Source: a virus
IMG/VR virus record: IMGVR_UViG_3300032299_000709
Span: 1 to 53,927 of that record
DNA length: 53,927 nucleotides
Strand: one strand, 5' to 3'
In this document: in pieces, positions 1-7,328 of the stretch
Layout of the letters: each line of letters begins with the position of its first letter
How positions within the stretch are numbered: the first letter of the stretch is position 1
Position numbers and translations under genes: made by a program
Notes under the pieces: generated by a model
What the model was told of the DNA's origin: nothing
Database searches by the model: none
The model's input: the letters and a program-made list of their open reading frames with translations, nothing else

Positions 1-42
1 AGACCTGACATTGATTGGGACGCCCTCAAGGGGAGCCGGTGA
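1..42 (+). CDS. YdaS/Cro-like regulator, C-terminal fragment (5' part missing)
   Basis: The first 13 codons read RPDIDWDALKGSR and then TGA. An (L)RPDIDW tail is the characteristic C-terminus of YdaS-type Cro-like DNA-binding proteins of phages and prophages. The stop overlaps the GTG start of the next gene (GTGA, 39-42), the normal spacing for a translationally coupled operon, so this is real coding sequence and not chance. The matching N-terminal half lies at the other edge of the window (53774-53927), so the gene is probably cut by the linearisation point of a circular or permuted genome. The frames require a gap of 2 modulo 3 bases between the halves. Family assignment comes from the tail motif only. 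Confidence 0.65.
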   Translation, partial: RPDIDWDALKGSR

Positions 43-233
43 TAGAACTTAGATTGGCTTTGTCTTTGGAAGCAATGCGTGCAATTGCTGAAGGGGATGA
101 GTTGGTGTTTGACATCGAAGAAGATAGTGTGCGCGTGTTCATCTCGTGTAATGACGAAGCGGTCAACGCTTTTTACACACAGGTGCAACGCGCTCTCTTG
201 CACATGTTGCCTATCAGCGAGTTGCCAAATTAA
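39..233 (+). CDS. Small hypothetical protein, 64 aa
   Basis: GTG start at 39 chosen because it overlaps the preceding stop in a GTGA junction and follows an AAGGGGAG ribosome-binding site (28-35). A TTG at 15 in the same frame would run into the regulator gene. The product is mildly acidic, without membrane segments or recognisable motifs. It lies between the Cro-like regulator and the replication genes, so it is likely an early gene of the rightward operon. Function unknown. Confidence 0.6.
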   Translation: MIELRLALSLEAMRAIAEGDELVFDIEEDSVRVFISCNDEAVNAFYTQVQRALLHMLPISELPN

Positions 234-274
234 ACCGAGCCGGCCGGATGCCGGTGTTGCATTCAGGAGATATC

Positions 275-472
275 GTGAACTCTCGATTAGAGTATTTTAA
301 AGATCTTATTGCCGACTGCGCTCAAGCAGTTGACGAGCTTGGCATTGAAGAAGAACACCAAGGCGTTGTCATTGCAGCACTGATCCAATCCGACAGCTAC
401 AACGGTTTGCGCAAAGCAATGCTGCAAGCGATGAGCCCCACGTTCGTGATGCAGAGGGGTGACAAGGCATGA
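275..472 (+). CDS. Small hypothetical protein, 65 aa
   Basis: GTG start at 275 is preceded by AGGAGA at 265-270; an ATG at 248 lacks such a site. The protein begins VNSRLEYFKDLI and is predicted helical and acidic. Its stop overlaps the ATG of the primase-helicase gene (ATGA, 469-472), so the two are probably co-translated. It may be an accessory factor of the replication module, but no family is recognised. Confidence 0.65.
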   Translation: MNSRLEYFKDLIADCAQAVDELGIEEEHQGVVIAALIQSDSYNGLRKAMLQAMSPTFVMQRGDKA

Positions 473-2784
473 CCCGACCTGAAGTATTGGCGCTCAGCCT
501 AAACAACATACCCCAAGACCTGCAAGCAATGGACCGCTGGGTCCTGTGGAAAAACGTGCAGCGCAGCAAGCCCAACGGCGAGAAGGTCTGGGCCAAGATG
601 CCGCTCTCAGCCAAAGGCGGCGCGGGCAGCTCGACCGACTCAACTACGTGGGTGTCGTTCGGTGCAGCCGTAGACGAATACCTGCTTGGCGATTACGACG
701 GCATCGGCATTGTGCTCGGTGGCGCTCTGCATGGCATCGACCTTGACGACTGCCGTGACCCAGTCACAGGCTCACTGAGTGAGCTTGCCAAAGAAACTCT
801 TGACCGGGTCGAAGGCTACGCCGAGGTGTCGCCGTCTGGCACTGGCTTGAAGATCTTCACGACCACCAACCTCGATGGCAGTCGCACCAAAAAAGAGGCT
901 GGCGTTGAGCTGTACAAAGACGGCCGGTATTTCACAGTGACTGGCCACTCGATCAACGGACACTCGTCGATGCCCATGCTGCCGCAGGACCTAGGCTGGA
1001 TGGTCGAGAAGGTGTGGGGCGACGTGCTCAGCGCTGGCGCTGACGCCGGCGAGGATGCCTTTGCCAACCTGAAATCCACGCTTGACGGGTGGGATCTCGA
1101 ACGCGTGGTCGATGAGGTGCTCGTGCACCTTGACCCCGACACGGGCTACGGTGACTGGCTCAAGATCGGTGCTGCGCTGCACCACCAGAGCGGCGGCGAC
1201 CCTGAGTGGCTCGACGCATGGGACAACTGGAGCGCTGCCTCTGGCAAGTGGGTCGAGGGCTACTGCGCCGAGAAGTGGGAGAGTTTTAGTACGGCGCGCG
1301 CGACTGGCCGCGGTGCAATCACATTGGCGTCTCTGCTGCACATCACCAAAGACAAACGCGAAGTGGCCAAGCTCGACAAGAGAGACGAGGCCATGAGGCT
1401 GGTGATGGACATGGTCGAGAACTGCGCAGACGTACGTCAGCTGCAAGAGAAGATCGCTGCCGGCATCGCACACACTGCCGAAGTGTCGGACGTGGAACGC
1501 GAACAGCTCGCTGTTGCGATCCAGTCAAAGGCCAAGGACCTAGGCACGAAGCTGCCTTTGTCAACTGTCCGGGGGTGGGTTCGGGCGAGGGTCAAAGTCT
1601 CGGGCGGCTTCGTCAACTTGAACGATGAGGGTTATCCCTTATGCACGCTGCCCAACTTTTATGTGCTGATGGACAAGCTGGGTTACTCGGTCAGGTACAA
1701 CGTGATTAAGAAGGCGATCGAGCTGCTCATTCCTAACACAGCATTCACACGCGACAACCGAGACAACGCTGCCATATCGCACGTCTTGTCTGAGTGCGAG
1801 ACCGTTCGCATGCCGACCAAGCACGTATCACAATTCCTGATCACGCTTGCAGACAAGAACCAATACAACCCTGTTGTGATGTGGATCGAGTCAAAGGAAT
1901 GGGACGGCGTGTCGCGACTCGATGACTTCTACGCCACCGTGCGGGTGCCGGCCGGCGGCGAGAAGATGAAGCGCAAGCTCATGCGTAAATGGCTCATCCA
2001 AGCGGTAGCCGCTGCTTTTAGCCCTGATGGCATTGCTGGCCAAGGCATCTTGACCTTTGTCGGACCGCAGAACATCGGTAAGACAACTTGGTTCCAAAGG
2101 CTGGCGCCGGCCTCACTTGACGCGGTGCTGACAGGCCACACTCTGGACATGAGGTCCAAGGACTCGATCTTCATTGCCCTGTCCTACTGGATCGTGGAGC
2201 TGGGTGAGCTTGACGCGACCTTTTCCAAGTCTGAAATCAGTGCGCTGAAGTCATTCACCACACAGGCCATGGACAAGCTGCGCCGGCCATACGCTGCAAC
2301 CGAATCGAACTTTGGCCGTCGCACCGTGTTTGGCGGGACGGTCAACGAATCCCAATACCTGAACGACCCGACCGGCAACAGGCGGTTCTGGTCGATCGAG
2401 GTCGACGGGTTTGATTTGGATAGCGGGATTGACATGCAGCAGCTCTGGGCCGAAGTGAAGGGGTTGTGGGCAAGCGGCGAAAACTGGGCCCTGAACATGC
2501 AAGAGATGGGCGAACTGAACATACACAACGAGGAGTTCACCGTGGTTGATCCGATTGAAGAACGCTTGGCGGCCGCATTTAACTGGTCGGAGTTGGGGCT
2601 TGGAAACGATTTGTGGGTGACGGCAACCGATGCGCTGATGAAGATTGGTGTGCGAGATCCGTCAAAAGGGCAGACGATCACGGCGGGCAGGGCATTAAAA
2701 AAATTGAACGGCGGTCAGCGCAAAAAGACAAACGGGCGCGTGGTTTTCTTGGTTCCTGCCGATGAGCCTGAATTTACAGGGTAA
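469..2784 (+). CDS. Replicative primase-helicase: prim-pol N-terminus plus VapE/D5-type helicase
   Basis: A 771-residue protein joining primer synthesis to DNA unwinding at the phage fork. Residues about 15-170 resemble the bifunctional primase-polymerase fold, with the metal-binding pair D91/D93 in GIDLDD and a downstream SPSGTGLKIF segment. Residues about 205-290 match the PriCT_2 linker (GYGDWLKIGAALHHQ). Residues about 470-740 are a virulence-associated E type superfamily 3 helicase, with Walker A GPQNIGKTT (532-540), a Walker B-like WIVELGEL (574-581) and the NESQYLNDPTGNRRFW segment (626-641). It is full length and intact. Upstream coupling is by ATGA overlap; immediately downstream lies a repeat-rich AT-rich gap that could be the origin it acts on. 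Assignment from motifs. Confidence 0.9.
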   Translation: MTRPEVLALSLNNIPQDLQAMDRWVLWKNVQRSKPNGEKVWAKMPLSAKGGAGSSTDSTTWVSFGAAVDEYLLGDYDGIGIVLGGALHGIDLDDCRDPVTGSLSELAKETLDRVEGYAEVSPSGTGLKIFTTTNLDGSRTKKEAGVELYKDGRYFTVTGHSINGHSSMPMLPQDLGWMVEKVWGDVLSAGADAGEDAFANLKSTLDGWDLERVVDEVLVHLDPDTGYGDWLKIGAALHHQSGGDPEWLDAWDNWSAASGKWVEGYCAEKWESFSTARATGRGAITLASLLHITKDKREVAKLDKRDEAMRLVMDMVENCADVRQLQEKIAAGIAHTAEVSDVEREQLAVAIQSKAKDLGTKLPLSTVRGWVRARVKVSGGFVNLNDEGYPLCTLPNFYVLMDKLGYSVRYNVIKKAIELLIPNTAFTRDNRDNAAISHVLSECETVRMPTKHVSQFLITLADKNQYNPVVMWIESKEWDGVSRLDDFYATVRVPAGGEKMKRKLMRKWLIQAVAAAFSPDGIAGQGILTFVGPQNIGKTTWFQRLAPASLDAVLTGHTLDMRSKDSIFIALSYWIVELGELDATFSKSEISALKSFTTQAMDKLRRPYAATESNFGRRTVFGGTVNESQYLNDPTGNRRFWSIEVDGFDLDSGIDMQQLWAEVKGLWASGENWALNMQEMGELNIHNEEFTVVDPIEERLAAAFNWSELGLGNDLWVTATDALMKIGVRDPSKGQTITAGRALKKLNGGQRKKTNGRVVFLVPADEPEFTG

Positions 2785-2790
2785 AGAAGG

Positions 2791-2994
2791 CCTATTACCC
2801 TGCCTATTACCCTGACCTATTACCCTGACCTAAGTCTTTGAAATGATTGAAGAATATAGTAGTTAGGGTAATAAGGGTAATAGAAAAAGATATACATATT
2901 TTAGGAAGATGATAGTTGACAGTTGTGGCAAATGTTAGTGTTTCCCAAAGGTATATATAGGAAAATCATTGCCCTGTAATGCCCTATTACCCTG
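2791..2994 (+). repeat. Iteron-like repeats CCTATTACCCTG in an AT-rich gap; candidate origin
   Basis: CCTATTACCCTG occurs at 2791-2802, 2803-2814 and 2816-2827 and again at 2983-2994. The opposite orientation is present at 2865-2883 as two joined AGGGTAATAA/AGGGTAATAG units. Between the blocks the DNA is strongly AT-rich (about 2838-2970). The gap has no convincing gene. Clustered direct and inverted short repeats next to an AT-rich stretch directly after the replicative helicase gene resemble phage and plasmid replication origins. They could instead be operators for a regulator of the downstream nuclease and helicase genes. What is seen is the repeats; the origin role is inferred. Confidence 0.7.
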
Positions 2995-3008
2995 AGACTG
3001 GAAAAGAC

Positions 3009-3275
3009 ATGCTGGAAAAGAAAATTGAGGAGCGGCTGAAGACAAGGGCCAAAGAGGCAGGTGGTCTGGCGATCAAGTGGGTGTCGCCGTCCATGAGCGG
3101 GGTTCCTGACCGGATTGTTTTTCTGCCGGGGGGCAAGATTATTTTTGTGGAACTGAAGCGGCCGGGCGAAAAGCCAACACCGCTTCAGGACCGGATCATT
3201 GGAATGCTGAGGGGGCTGGGCGCCGATGTGCGTGTGGCCGATTCAATGGAGAAGGTAGATGAAATTTTCAGCTAG
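3009..3275 (+). CDS. VRR-NUC domain nuclease, 88 aa
   Basis: Small stand-alone VRR-NUC nuclease of the PD-(D/E)XK superfamily. The expected core is present: SGVPDRIVF with the catalytic Asp, then KIIFVELKRPG with the E-x-K pair, and a later conserved Gln (TPLQDRI). ATG 3009 is preferred over an in-frame ATG at 2979, because the latter would place coding inside the CCTATTACCCTG repeat. The upstream ribosome-binding site is weak (GGAAAAG). It overlaps the following SNF2-type helicase by 17 bases, an order (VapE, VRR-NUC, SNF2) common in phages. Likely acts on branched DNA in replication or recombination. Confidence 0.88.
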   Translation: MLEKKIEERLKTRAKEAGGLAIKWVSPSMSGVPDRIVFLPGGKIIFVELKRPGEKPTPLQDRIIGMLRGLGADVRVADSMEKVDEIFS

Positions 3276-4572
3276 ACCGGCGCAGGCCGTGACGATTCAA
3301 AGGATGGTGGACGAGACCTACCAGCTGATTGCGCTTCGCATGGGTGCAGGAAAAACGGTGGCAACCCTGACCGCGGTTGAGCAGCTGGGGATAAAGACTT
3401 TGGTGGTGGCGCCTAAGCGGGTCGCAGAGCTCGTGTGGCACACGGAAGCGGCTAAGTGGGACCACCTATCCAACTTGCGGGTTTCAAAGGTGCTGGGGCC
3501 CGTTAAGCAGCGAATGGAGGGGTTGTTGAGTGAGGCCGACGTTTACGTGATCAACCGGGAAAACTTTACTTGGCTGGTGGCCTTGGTCAAAGAGAGCAAG
3601 CAGCCTTGGCCTTTTCAATGCGTGGTGATAGACGAGAACAGGGGTTTCAAGGACCGGGCCAGCAAGGCGTGGCAGGCATTGAAGTCGGTCCGCGGTCAGA
3701 TTCAGAAGCTGTACATCCTTACAGGCACGCCAGATCCCAACGGCGACTTGTTGGACCTGTGGGCCCAAATCAGCATCATGGACGGCGGCAAGAGACTGGG
3801 CACCGGGATCACCAAATACCGAGACAAGTGGTACGTGCCAGACAAGCGCAACGGCCAAACGATTTACAGCTGGAAGCTCAGGAAGGGTGCAAGGCAAGAG
3901 ATCCAAGAGGCGGTGAGGGACGTGATGGTCAGCGTGGACAGCGGCGTTGAGATGCCAGAGCGCATCGACAACGTGGTCCAAGTGACGTTTGACATGAAGC
4001 GATACCGGGACATGGAAGCAACCATGGTGAGCGGCAACGTGATGGCGGTTAACGCAGCGGTGCTGGCCGGCAAGCTGGGGCAGATGGCCAACGGTGCGGT
4101 GTACGACGACAACCGGTTGGTGCATCCGATACATGATGCCAAGCTGGATGCACTCGAAGAAATCTTGGATCAGGGCGAACCGGTTCTTTGCTTTACTGCT
4201 TACGTGCACGACATGGATCGGATCAAGGCAAGGTTCCCGGACGCGGTGCAGTTCGATGGCGAGGCCTCATTGGCCCGCTGGCAGGCCGGAGAGATCAAGT
4301 TGATGGTGATGCACCCAGCTAGTGGCGGACACGGCGTAGACGGCCTTCAGGTGGGCGGCAATGTGGCTGTTTGGTTTGGCCTGCCTTTTAGCTTGGACCT
4401 GTACGAGCAGGCCAATGCAAGGCTTCACAGGTCTGGACAAAAGAACGAGGTTGTTGTGCACCACCTTGTGTCCGTGGGCACGATCGACGAAAGAATCATG
4501 GCGGTGCTTGCAAGCAAGGGCAACATGCAGCAAGCATTAATCGACGCGGTCAACGAAGCAAAGGGGAAATGA
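3259..4572 (+). CDS. SNF2/DEAD-like superfamily 2 helicase, 437 aa
   Basis: ATP-dependent DNA translocase. Motifs in order: Walker A RMGAGKTVA (27-35), the DExx box as VIDENRGFK (123-131, an unusual DENR rather than DEAH), motif III LTGTPDPNG (154-162) and motif VI QANARLHRSGQ (384-394) with the arginine finger residues. This minimal SNF2 form is typical of phage replication modules next to VRR-NUC. The start lies inside the nuclease gene with GGAGAAGG upstream; the stop overlaps the next start (ATGATG, 4569-4574). It probably helps origin unwinding or replication-linked recombination. Confidence 0.88.
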   Translation: MKFSARPAQAVTIQRMVDETYQLIALRMGAGKTVATLTAVEQLGIKTLVVAPKRVAELVWHTEAAKWDHLSNLRVSKVLGPVKQRMEGLLSEADVYVINRENFTWLVALVKESKQPWPFQCVVIDENRGFKDRASKAWQALKSVRGQIQKLYILTGTPDPNGDLLDLWAQISIMDGGKRLGTGITKYRDKWYVPDKRNGQTIYSWKLRKGARQEIQEAVRDVMVSVDSGVEMPERIDNVVQVTFDMKRYRDMEATMVSGNVMAVNAAVLAGKLGQMANGAVYDDNRLVHPIHDAKLDALEEILDQGEPVLCFTAYVHDMDRIKARFPDAVQFDGEASLARWQAGEIKLMVMHPASGGHGVDGLQVGGNVAVWFGLPFSLDLYEQANARLHRSGQKNEVVVHHLVSVGTIDERIMAVLASKGNMQQALIDAVNEAKGK

Positions 4573-5030
4573 TGTTTAAAGAGCGAATCACAAAAGCGCA
4601 AGTGTCAAAGAATCTGGGCGAGGTTCCGACCAATGAGATTGGCGACATCGACTTGGTGAGAGCTTGTGGGATGGCCGGCGTAGGCAACCCGCTGGGGCTG
4701 GCTATTTGGCGGTGGCGATATGCGGGTGACACACGAGAAGTGTTTCGCATTGCAGAGGCTTTGATTGCGATGGGATATGAGGCACAGGTGGTCTACAACG
4801 TAATGCACCACTTGTCCAAGGACGTGTGTAGCGTGTGTCAAGGCAGGGGCTACAGCATTATCAAAGGCACGCCGGTTTTAAGCGATGAGATTTGTTTGGA
4901 TTGCAAGGGCGCAGGTCGCAAAGAACTAAAAGGCGAAGCAGAAACAAAATTGGCCGCTGAAATCACCCGCTTGGAGCAGGAGATCGCAGCGGCCATCATG
5001 AGGAAGTTAGCTAGGCAGATTGACTTCTGA
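4569..5030 (+). CDS. Protein with DnaJ-type CxxCxGxG zinc motifs; possible Q-like antiterminator
   Basis: A 153-residue protein. The first half is helical (LGLAIWRWRYAGD around 42-54). It then has two CxxCxGxG-like elements, C87SVC90QGRG and C109LDC112KGAG, which should bind one zinc ion, followed by a charged coiled tail. Some lambdoid Q-type antitermination proteins carry this zinc layout, so a late-gene regulator is possible. The link is structural analogy, not shown homology. It is the last gene of the rightward early operon and overlaps the convergent leftward HTH gene by 20 bases. Translation is coupled to the helicase gene by the ATGATG junction; ATG 4572 is an equally possible start. 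Confidence 0.6.
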   Translation: MMFKERITKAQVSKNLGEVPTNEIGDIDLVRACGMAGVGNPLGLAIWRWRYAGDTREVFRIAEALIAMGYEAQVVYNVMHHLSKDVCSVCQGRGYSIIKGTPVLSDEICLDCKGAGRKELKGEAETKLAAEITRLEQEIAAAIMRKLARQIDF

Positions 5031-5406
5031 TTACTTGGTTGCAGTGGGGGCAGACGTCCTTGTCTTCACGACGTTTGATGGCGCGGTGAACAGCGGACTG
5101 GTTGATGCCAAGAGCCTTGGCAGCAGCGTAGACCGTCATGCCGTCCTTCTCAACCCGGTCAACAGCCAACATGGTTCGTGACTTGGTGGCAGGGTCAAGG
5201 TCTTTGTCCTTGGACCAGATGGCCACCGCAGTCTCGGGCCATTCATCAGGCTTAGCCGTGAAAGCCGAAGCCGACAGCTGACCAGCGTTGTCCCAAGCAA
5301 CGAGGTATTTGAGATCTGGATTTTCTGATGTTTCTCGAAGTTTCTTTTTAAGATTTTCTGACCAACCGTTGGTCTGTAAAAAGTCGTCGAGGGTTTGATG
5401 TTTCAT
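5011..5406 (-). CDS. Helix-turn-helix protein with C-terminal CxxC, 131 aa
   Basis: Start ATG at 5406 (MKHQTLDDFL) has GGAGACC just upstream; a second in-frame ATG at 5418 lacks a good site. The middle is featureless; residues about 90-117 read GMTVYAAAKALGINQSAVHRAI, a Hin/homeodomain-like helix-turn-helix. The tail has CPHC, a half zinc knuckle. It could bind DNA as a small regulator or a terminase-like adaptor. It is the last gene of the leftward operon and its start overlaps the stop of the tiny gene before it (ATGA). Confidence 0.7.
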   Translation of the reverse strand: MKHQTLDDFLQTNGWSENLKKKLRETSENPDLKYLVAWDNAGQLSASAFTAKPDEWPETAVAIWSKDKDLDPATKSRTMLAVDRVEKDGMTVYAAAKALGINQSAVHRAIKRREDKDVCPHCNQVIRSQSA

Positions 5407-5483
5407 AAAGGTCTCCATACCATGAGGTCCATAACAAGGACGAAAAGCCCGAAGGCGTAGACGGCTGCGTATGCGTAGTTCAA
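5403..5483 (-). CDS. Tiny single-pass membrane peptide, 26 aa
   Basis: TTG start at 5483, with AGGAGA seven bases upstream (5491-5496). The start overlaps the preceding stop (TTGA) and the stop overlaps the next start (ATGA, 5403-5406). This double coupling is strong evidence that it is translated. The product, beginning LNYAYAAVYAFGLFVLVMD, is one hydrophobic helix with a short charged tail. It could be a membrane-active modulator of the host, but no family is recognised. It is below the size cut-off of most gene callers. Confidence 0.65.
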   Translation of the reverse strand: MNYAYAAVYAFGLFVLVMDLMVWRPL

Positions 5484-5752
5484 TCTAAGGTCTCCTGAAT
5501 GTCGTCTGCAATTTGGTTGAAGTCATCCATGATGCTGTCGAGCATGCCCAGAGCGGATTCAAGGGTGTTAAGGCCTTCGCTTGTGGCTTCCCCTTTTTCT
5601 GACTGCTGCAAACCTTCGGGCATGTTTTCAAAGGCCTCACGTTCTTCGTCAACCGTGATGCTGAAATCAGTGTAAAGATTTGAAGCCTCATCGGCCGCAG
5701 CACGTAGCCGGTCGATGAGGGCGTGTAATTCTTTGCGTCTTTTGTCGTTCAT
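5480..5752 (-). CDS. Small acidic coiled-coil protein, 90 aa
   Basis: ATG 5752 (MNDKRRKELHAL) is chosen for the AGGAGA ribosome-binding site upstream; longer in-frame versions would cross the hairpins at 5773-5807. The product is helical and acidic, with heptad-like patterns (LDSIMDDFNQIADDI), so probably oligomeric. It lies between the DUF932 gene and the 26-residue membrane peptide, with a TTGA overlap at its end. Function unknown. Confidence 0.7.
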   Translation of the reverse strand: MNDKRRKELHALIDRLRAAADEASNLYTDFSITVDEEREAFENMPEGLQQSEKGEATSEGLNTLESALGMLDSIMDDFNQIADDIQETLD

Positions 5753-5772
5753 ACAATAAATTCTCCTGAGTC

Positions 5773-5807
5773 CTGACATCCGGTCAGATCGGTAGTGCGA
5801 TCGCACT
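5773..5807 (-). promoter_or_regulatory. Two-hairpin spacer element, copy 1
   Basis: Read leftward: a perfect 14-bp palindrome AGTGCGATCGCACT (5794-5807), then a short hairpin CTGAC-N5-GTCAG (5773-5787), then the ribosome-binding site of the 90-residue gene. The same pair, in the same order, sits before the DUF932 gene (6832-6860), and both are preceded leftward by GGGTGC and TGCAGTGCGA. Probably an RNA processing, stability or weak attenuation signal, or a protein-binding palindrome. There is no T-run. Confidence 0.55.
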
Positions 5808-5844
5808 GCATAGAGCACCCTTGCGGATGCCCTACACGCTACGA

Positions 5845-6801
5845 TCAAGCAGGCAGCAAAGCAGCCAAGGCGCGCTGCTTGAGGTCAGCACCGGCGCCCC
5901 ACTGAGAAGCCACGAAGCGGTTCTCATCAGAGCGGGCACGGGCGTGGTGGTCGGCGTACTCTGTGAACGCGTTGAGCAAGCCCCAACGTGTACCCATCAC
6001 ACCGTCCATCTGAGCACCCATGCCTGCGCCGTTGAACAACGACAGGACCTTCTTGAAGCCCGCGGCTTCGCGGACCTTCTCGCCGTTGCCAAAGATGCTG
6101 GCGGTGATGTCGCCGGCTTCTTCTTCGAGCAACTCGATGTTGGCCAACTTGACAACGTTGTGACGGAAGGCGTCCCAAGCAGCAGTGTTCAGGCCCATGA
6201 ATTCCTTGACGGACTCGGGATCAAACACAGAGCGGTGAGTAACCTTGATCGTTGACTTGTCAGCCAACGCCATAGCCAGTGTGTTTTTGCACACAGTGCG
6301 CACAGTGGTGCGACGCACCTCAGTGGCCAGCGAACCGTCAGCGCTTGTGCTGATCAGGATGTAGCCACCGATCGTGTCTGCCACCGAAGTGGGAGCAGCT
6401 TCGCCGATCTTGGCTGTTGCCCAGAAGCGTTTGCCACCGTAGATGGTGCCAGCTGCTGAGAGCTCCAAGCCACCAGCGCGGGCAATGTCGCGGAAGAATT
6501 CCACAACGTCGCCGGGCTGAACGACTTGGTAACGACTGGACACAACACCGAGAGGCTTCTTTGTGTCAGAGCGGAACAGAACGTGCTGTTCTGGCAACTC
6601 CAACTGTGAGCCGTCGAAGTCAGTGTTGTAGCGAACGATACCGCGTTTGATTTTCCAATCCATGCCAGCGGCTACGCGCCAAGCATCGAGGCTAGTGCCA
6701 TCTTCGAGTGCTTGACCCAGACCGTGCCATGGGGTTCCGTCCGAAGCAAGGTATGCAAATTCGACGCGGCCGTCAGCGTGTGTGGTGAGTTCGTGAGACA
6801 T
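5845..6801 (-). CDS. DUF932 family phage/plasmid-like protein, 318 aa
   Basis: Matches the phage/plasmid-like DUF932 (TIGR03299-type) family: the N-terminus MSHELTTHADGRVEFAYLAS with GTPWHGLG, a middle segment KPLGVVSSRYQVVQPGDVV, then RTVCKNTLAMAL and TRWGLLNAFTEYADH near the end. The role is not settled; members occur in early or accessory regions of phages and plasmids. ATG 6801 follows AAAGGA inside an 18-bp leader also found before the gene at 53651. It is the largest gene of the leftward operon and has a two-hairpin element on each side. Confidence 0.85.
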   Translation of the reverse strand: MSHELTTHADGRVEFAYLASDGTPWHGLGQALEDGTSLDAWRVAAGMDWKIKRGIVRYNTDFDGSQLELPEQHVLFRSDTKKPLGVVSSRYQVVQPGDVVEFFRDIARAGGLELSAAGTIYGGKRFWATAKIGEAAPTSVADTIGGYILISTSADGSLATEVRRTTVRTVCKNTLAMALADKSTIKVTHRSVFDPESVKEFMGLNTAAWDAFRHNVVKLANIELLEEEAGDITASIFGNGEKVREAAGFKKVLSLFNGAGMGAQMDGVMGTRWGLLNAFTEYADHHARARSDENRFVASQWGAGADLKQRALAALLPA

Positions 6802-6810
6802 GATTAAATT

Positions 6811-6828
6811 TCCTTTAGGTTGGTTTAG
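6811..6828 (-). promoter_or_regulatory. Repeated translation leader CTAAACCAACCTAAAGGA, copy 1
   Basis: An 18-bp block identical to 53658-53675 and matching 16 of 18 positions at 50399-50416. Each copy lies directly before a leftward gene and its AAAGGA end serves as the Shine-Dalgarno sequence. It is more than is needed for ribosome binding, so it may be a common translational operator or the residue of gene-cassette exchange. Confidence 0.6.
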
Positions 6829-6831
6829 ATA

Positions 6832-6884
6832 CTGGCGTGAGCCAGAGTGCGAATCGCACTGCACTGCACCCTGTCACGGTGCAG
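6832..6884 (-). promoter_or_regulatory. Three consecutive hairpins before DUF932, including element copy 2
   Basis: From right to left: CTGCACC-N7-GGTGCAG (6864-6884), AGTGCGA-A-TCGCACT (6846-6860) and CTGGC-GTGA-GCCAG (6832-6845). The last two repeat the layout of the element at 5773-5807. They fill the spacer between the 58-residue gene and DUF932. No T-run follows, so they look like RNA stability, processing or binding structures rather than intrinsic terminators. Confidence 0.55.
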
Positions 6885-6894
6885 CACGCTGAGA

Positions 6895-7071
6895 TCAGGC
6901 AAGAGCGGGAACTACGGGCACCGGTTTGTAACCGGCTTGCCGAATCAATTTAATTGCCTGACTGGTCAGGGTCTTTGTGCCTGCCAAAGCTGCAAAGAAC
7001 TTGGCTTGGTCACACACTGGGTACACGGTTTGAACGCCGTACACGTTTTTGATTTCAACAAAAATGTCCAT
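6895..7071 (-). CDS. Small hypothetical protein, 58 aa
   Basis: ATG 7071 with AGGAAACC upstream. The product MDIFVEIKNVYGVQTVYPVC continues to ...PVVPALA and a TGA at 6895-6897. It has a compact mixed alpha/beta look (a beta start, then the helical AGTKTLTSQAIKLIRQAG). It is first in the leftward operon, after a 5' leader of about 210 bases from the promoter at 7288-7315. Function unknown. Confidence 0.7.
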   Translation of the reverse strand: MDIFVEIKNVYGVQTVYPVCDQAKFFAALAGTKTLTSQAIKLIRQAGYKPVPVVPALA

Positions 7072-7287
7072 GATGGTTTCCTAAAAAATATCAAGCTGTT
7101 GTCGGCCGCCTGAATACACCGCCAAAGAACAGCACGCTGCTCTTTGGTTTCCTTCGCACTCGTCAGTCTGGGGGACTGGTTCTTAGCGGTCTGGCCTTTT
7201 GGTTCCCTGTCGGTACTTCGTAATCGGCTGGTTCCCTTTTTGTATTCCGCTGGTCCTTTGCGGTGGGTCGTTAATGACCACAACTGA

Positions 7288-7315
7288 AATGTAGCACAGT
7301 GACAGTGCATGGCAA
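7288..7315 (-). promoter_or_regulatory. Leftward sigma70-like promoter for the DUF932 operon
   Basis: On the minus strand, -35 TTGCCA (7315-7310) and -10 TACATT (7293-7288) with a 16-base spacer. It points to the 58-residue gene and the genes behind it. The operator-like pair begins 14 bases upstream. Confidence 0.5.
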
Positions 7316-7328
7316 CTACTTTTTAAAA

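Noticed and set aside
3484-4209. A 241-codon minus-strand frame opposite the SNF2 helicase
   Set aside because: Antisense shadow of conserved helicase motifs; it has no own start signal.
6966-7310. A 114-codon minus-strand frame across the control region
   Set aside because: Its ATG lies inside the leftward promoter, there is no ribosome-binding site, and it overlaps the better supported 58-residue gene.
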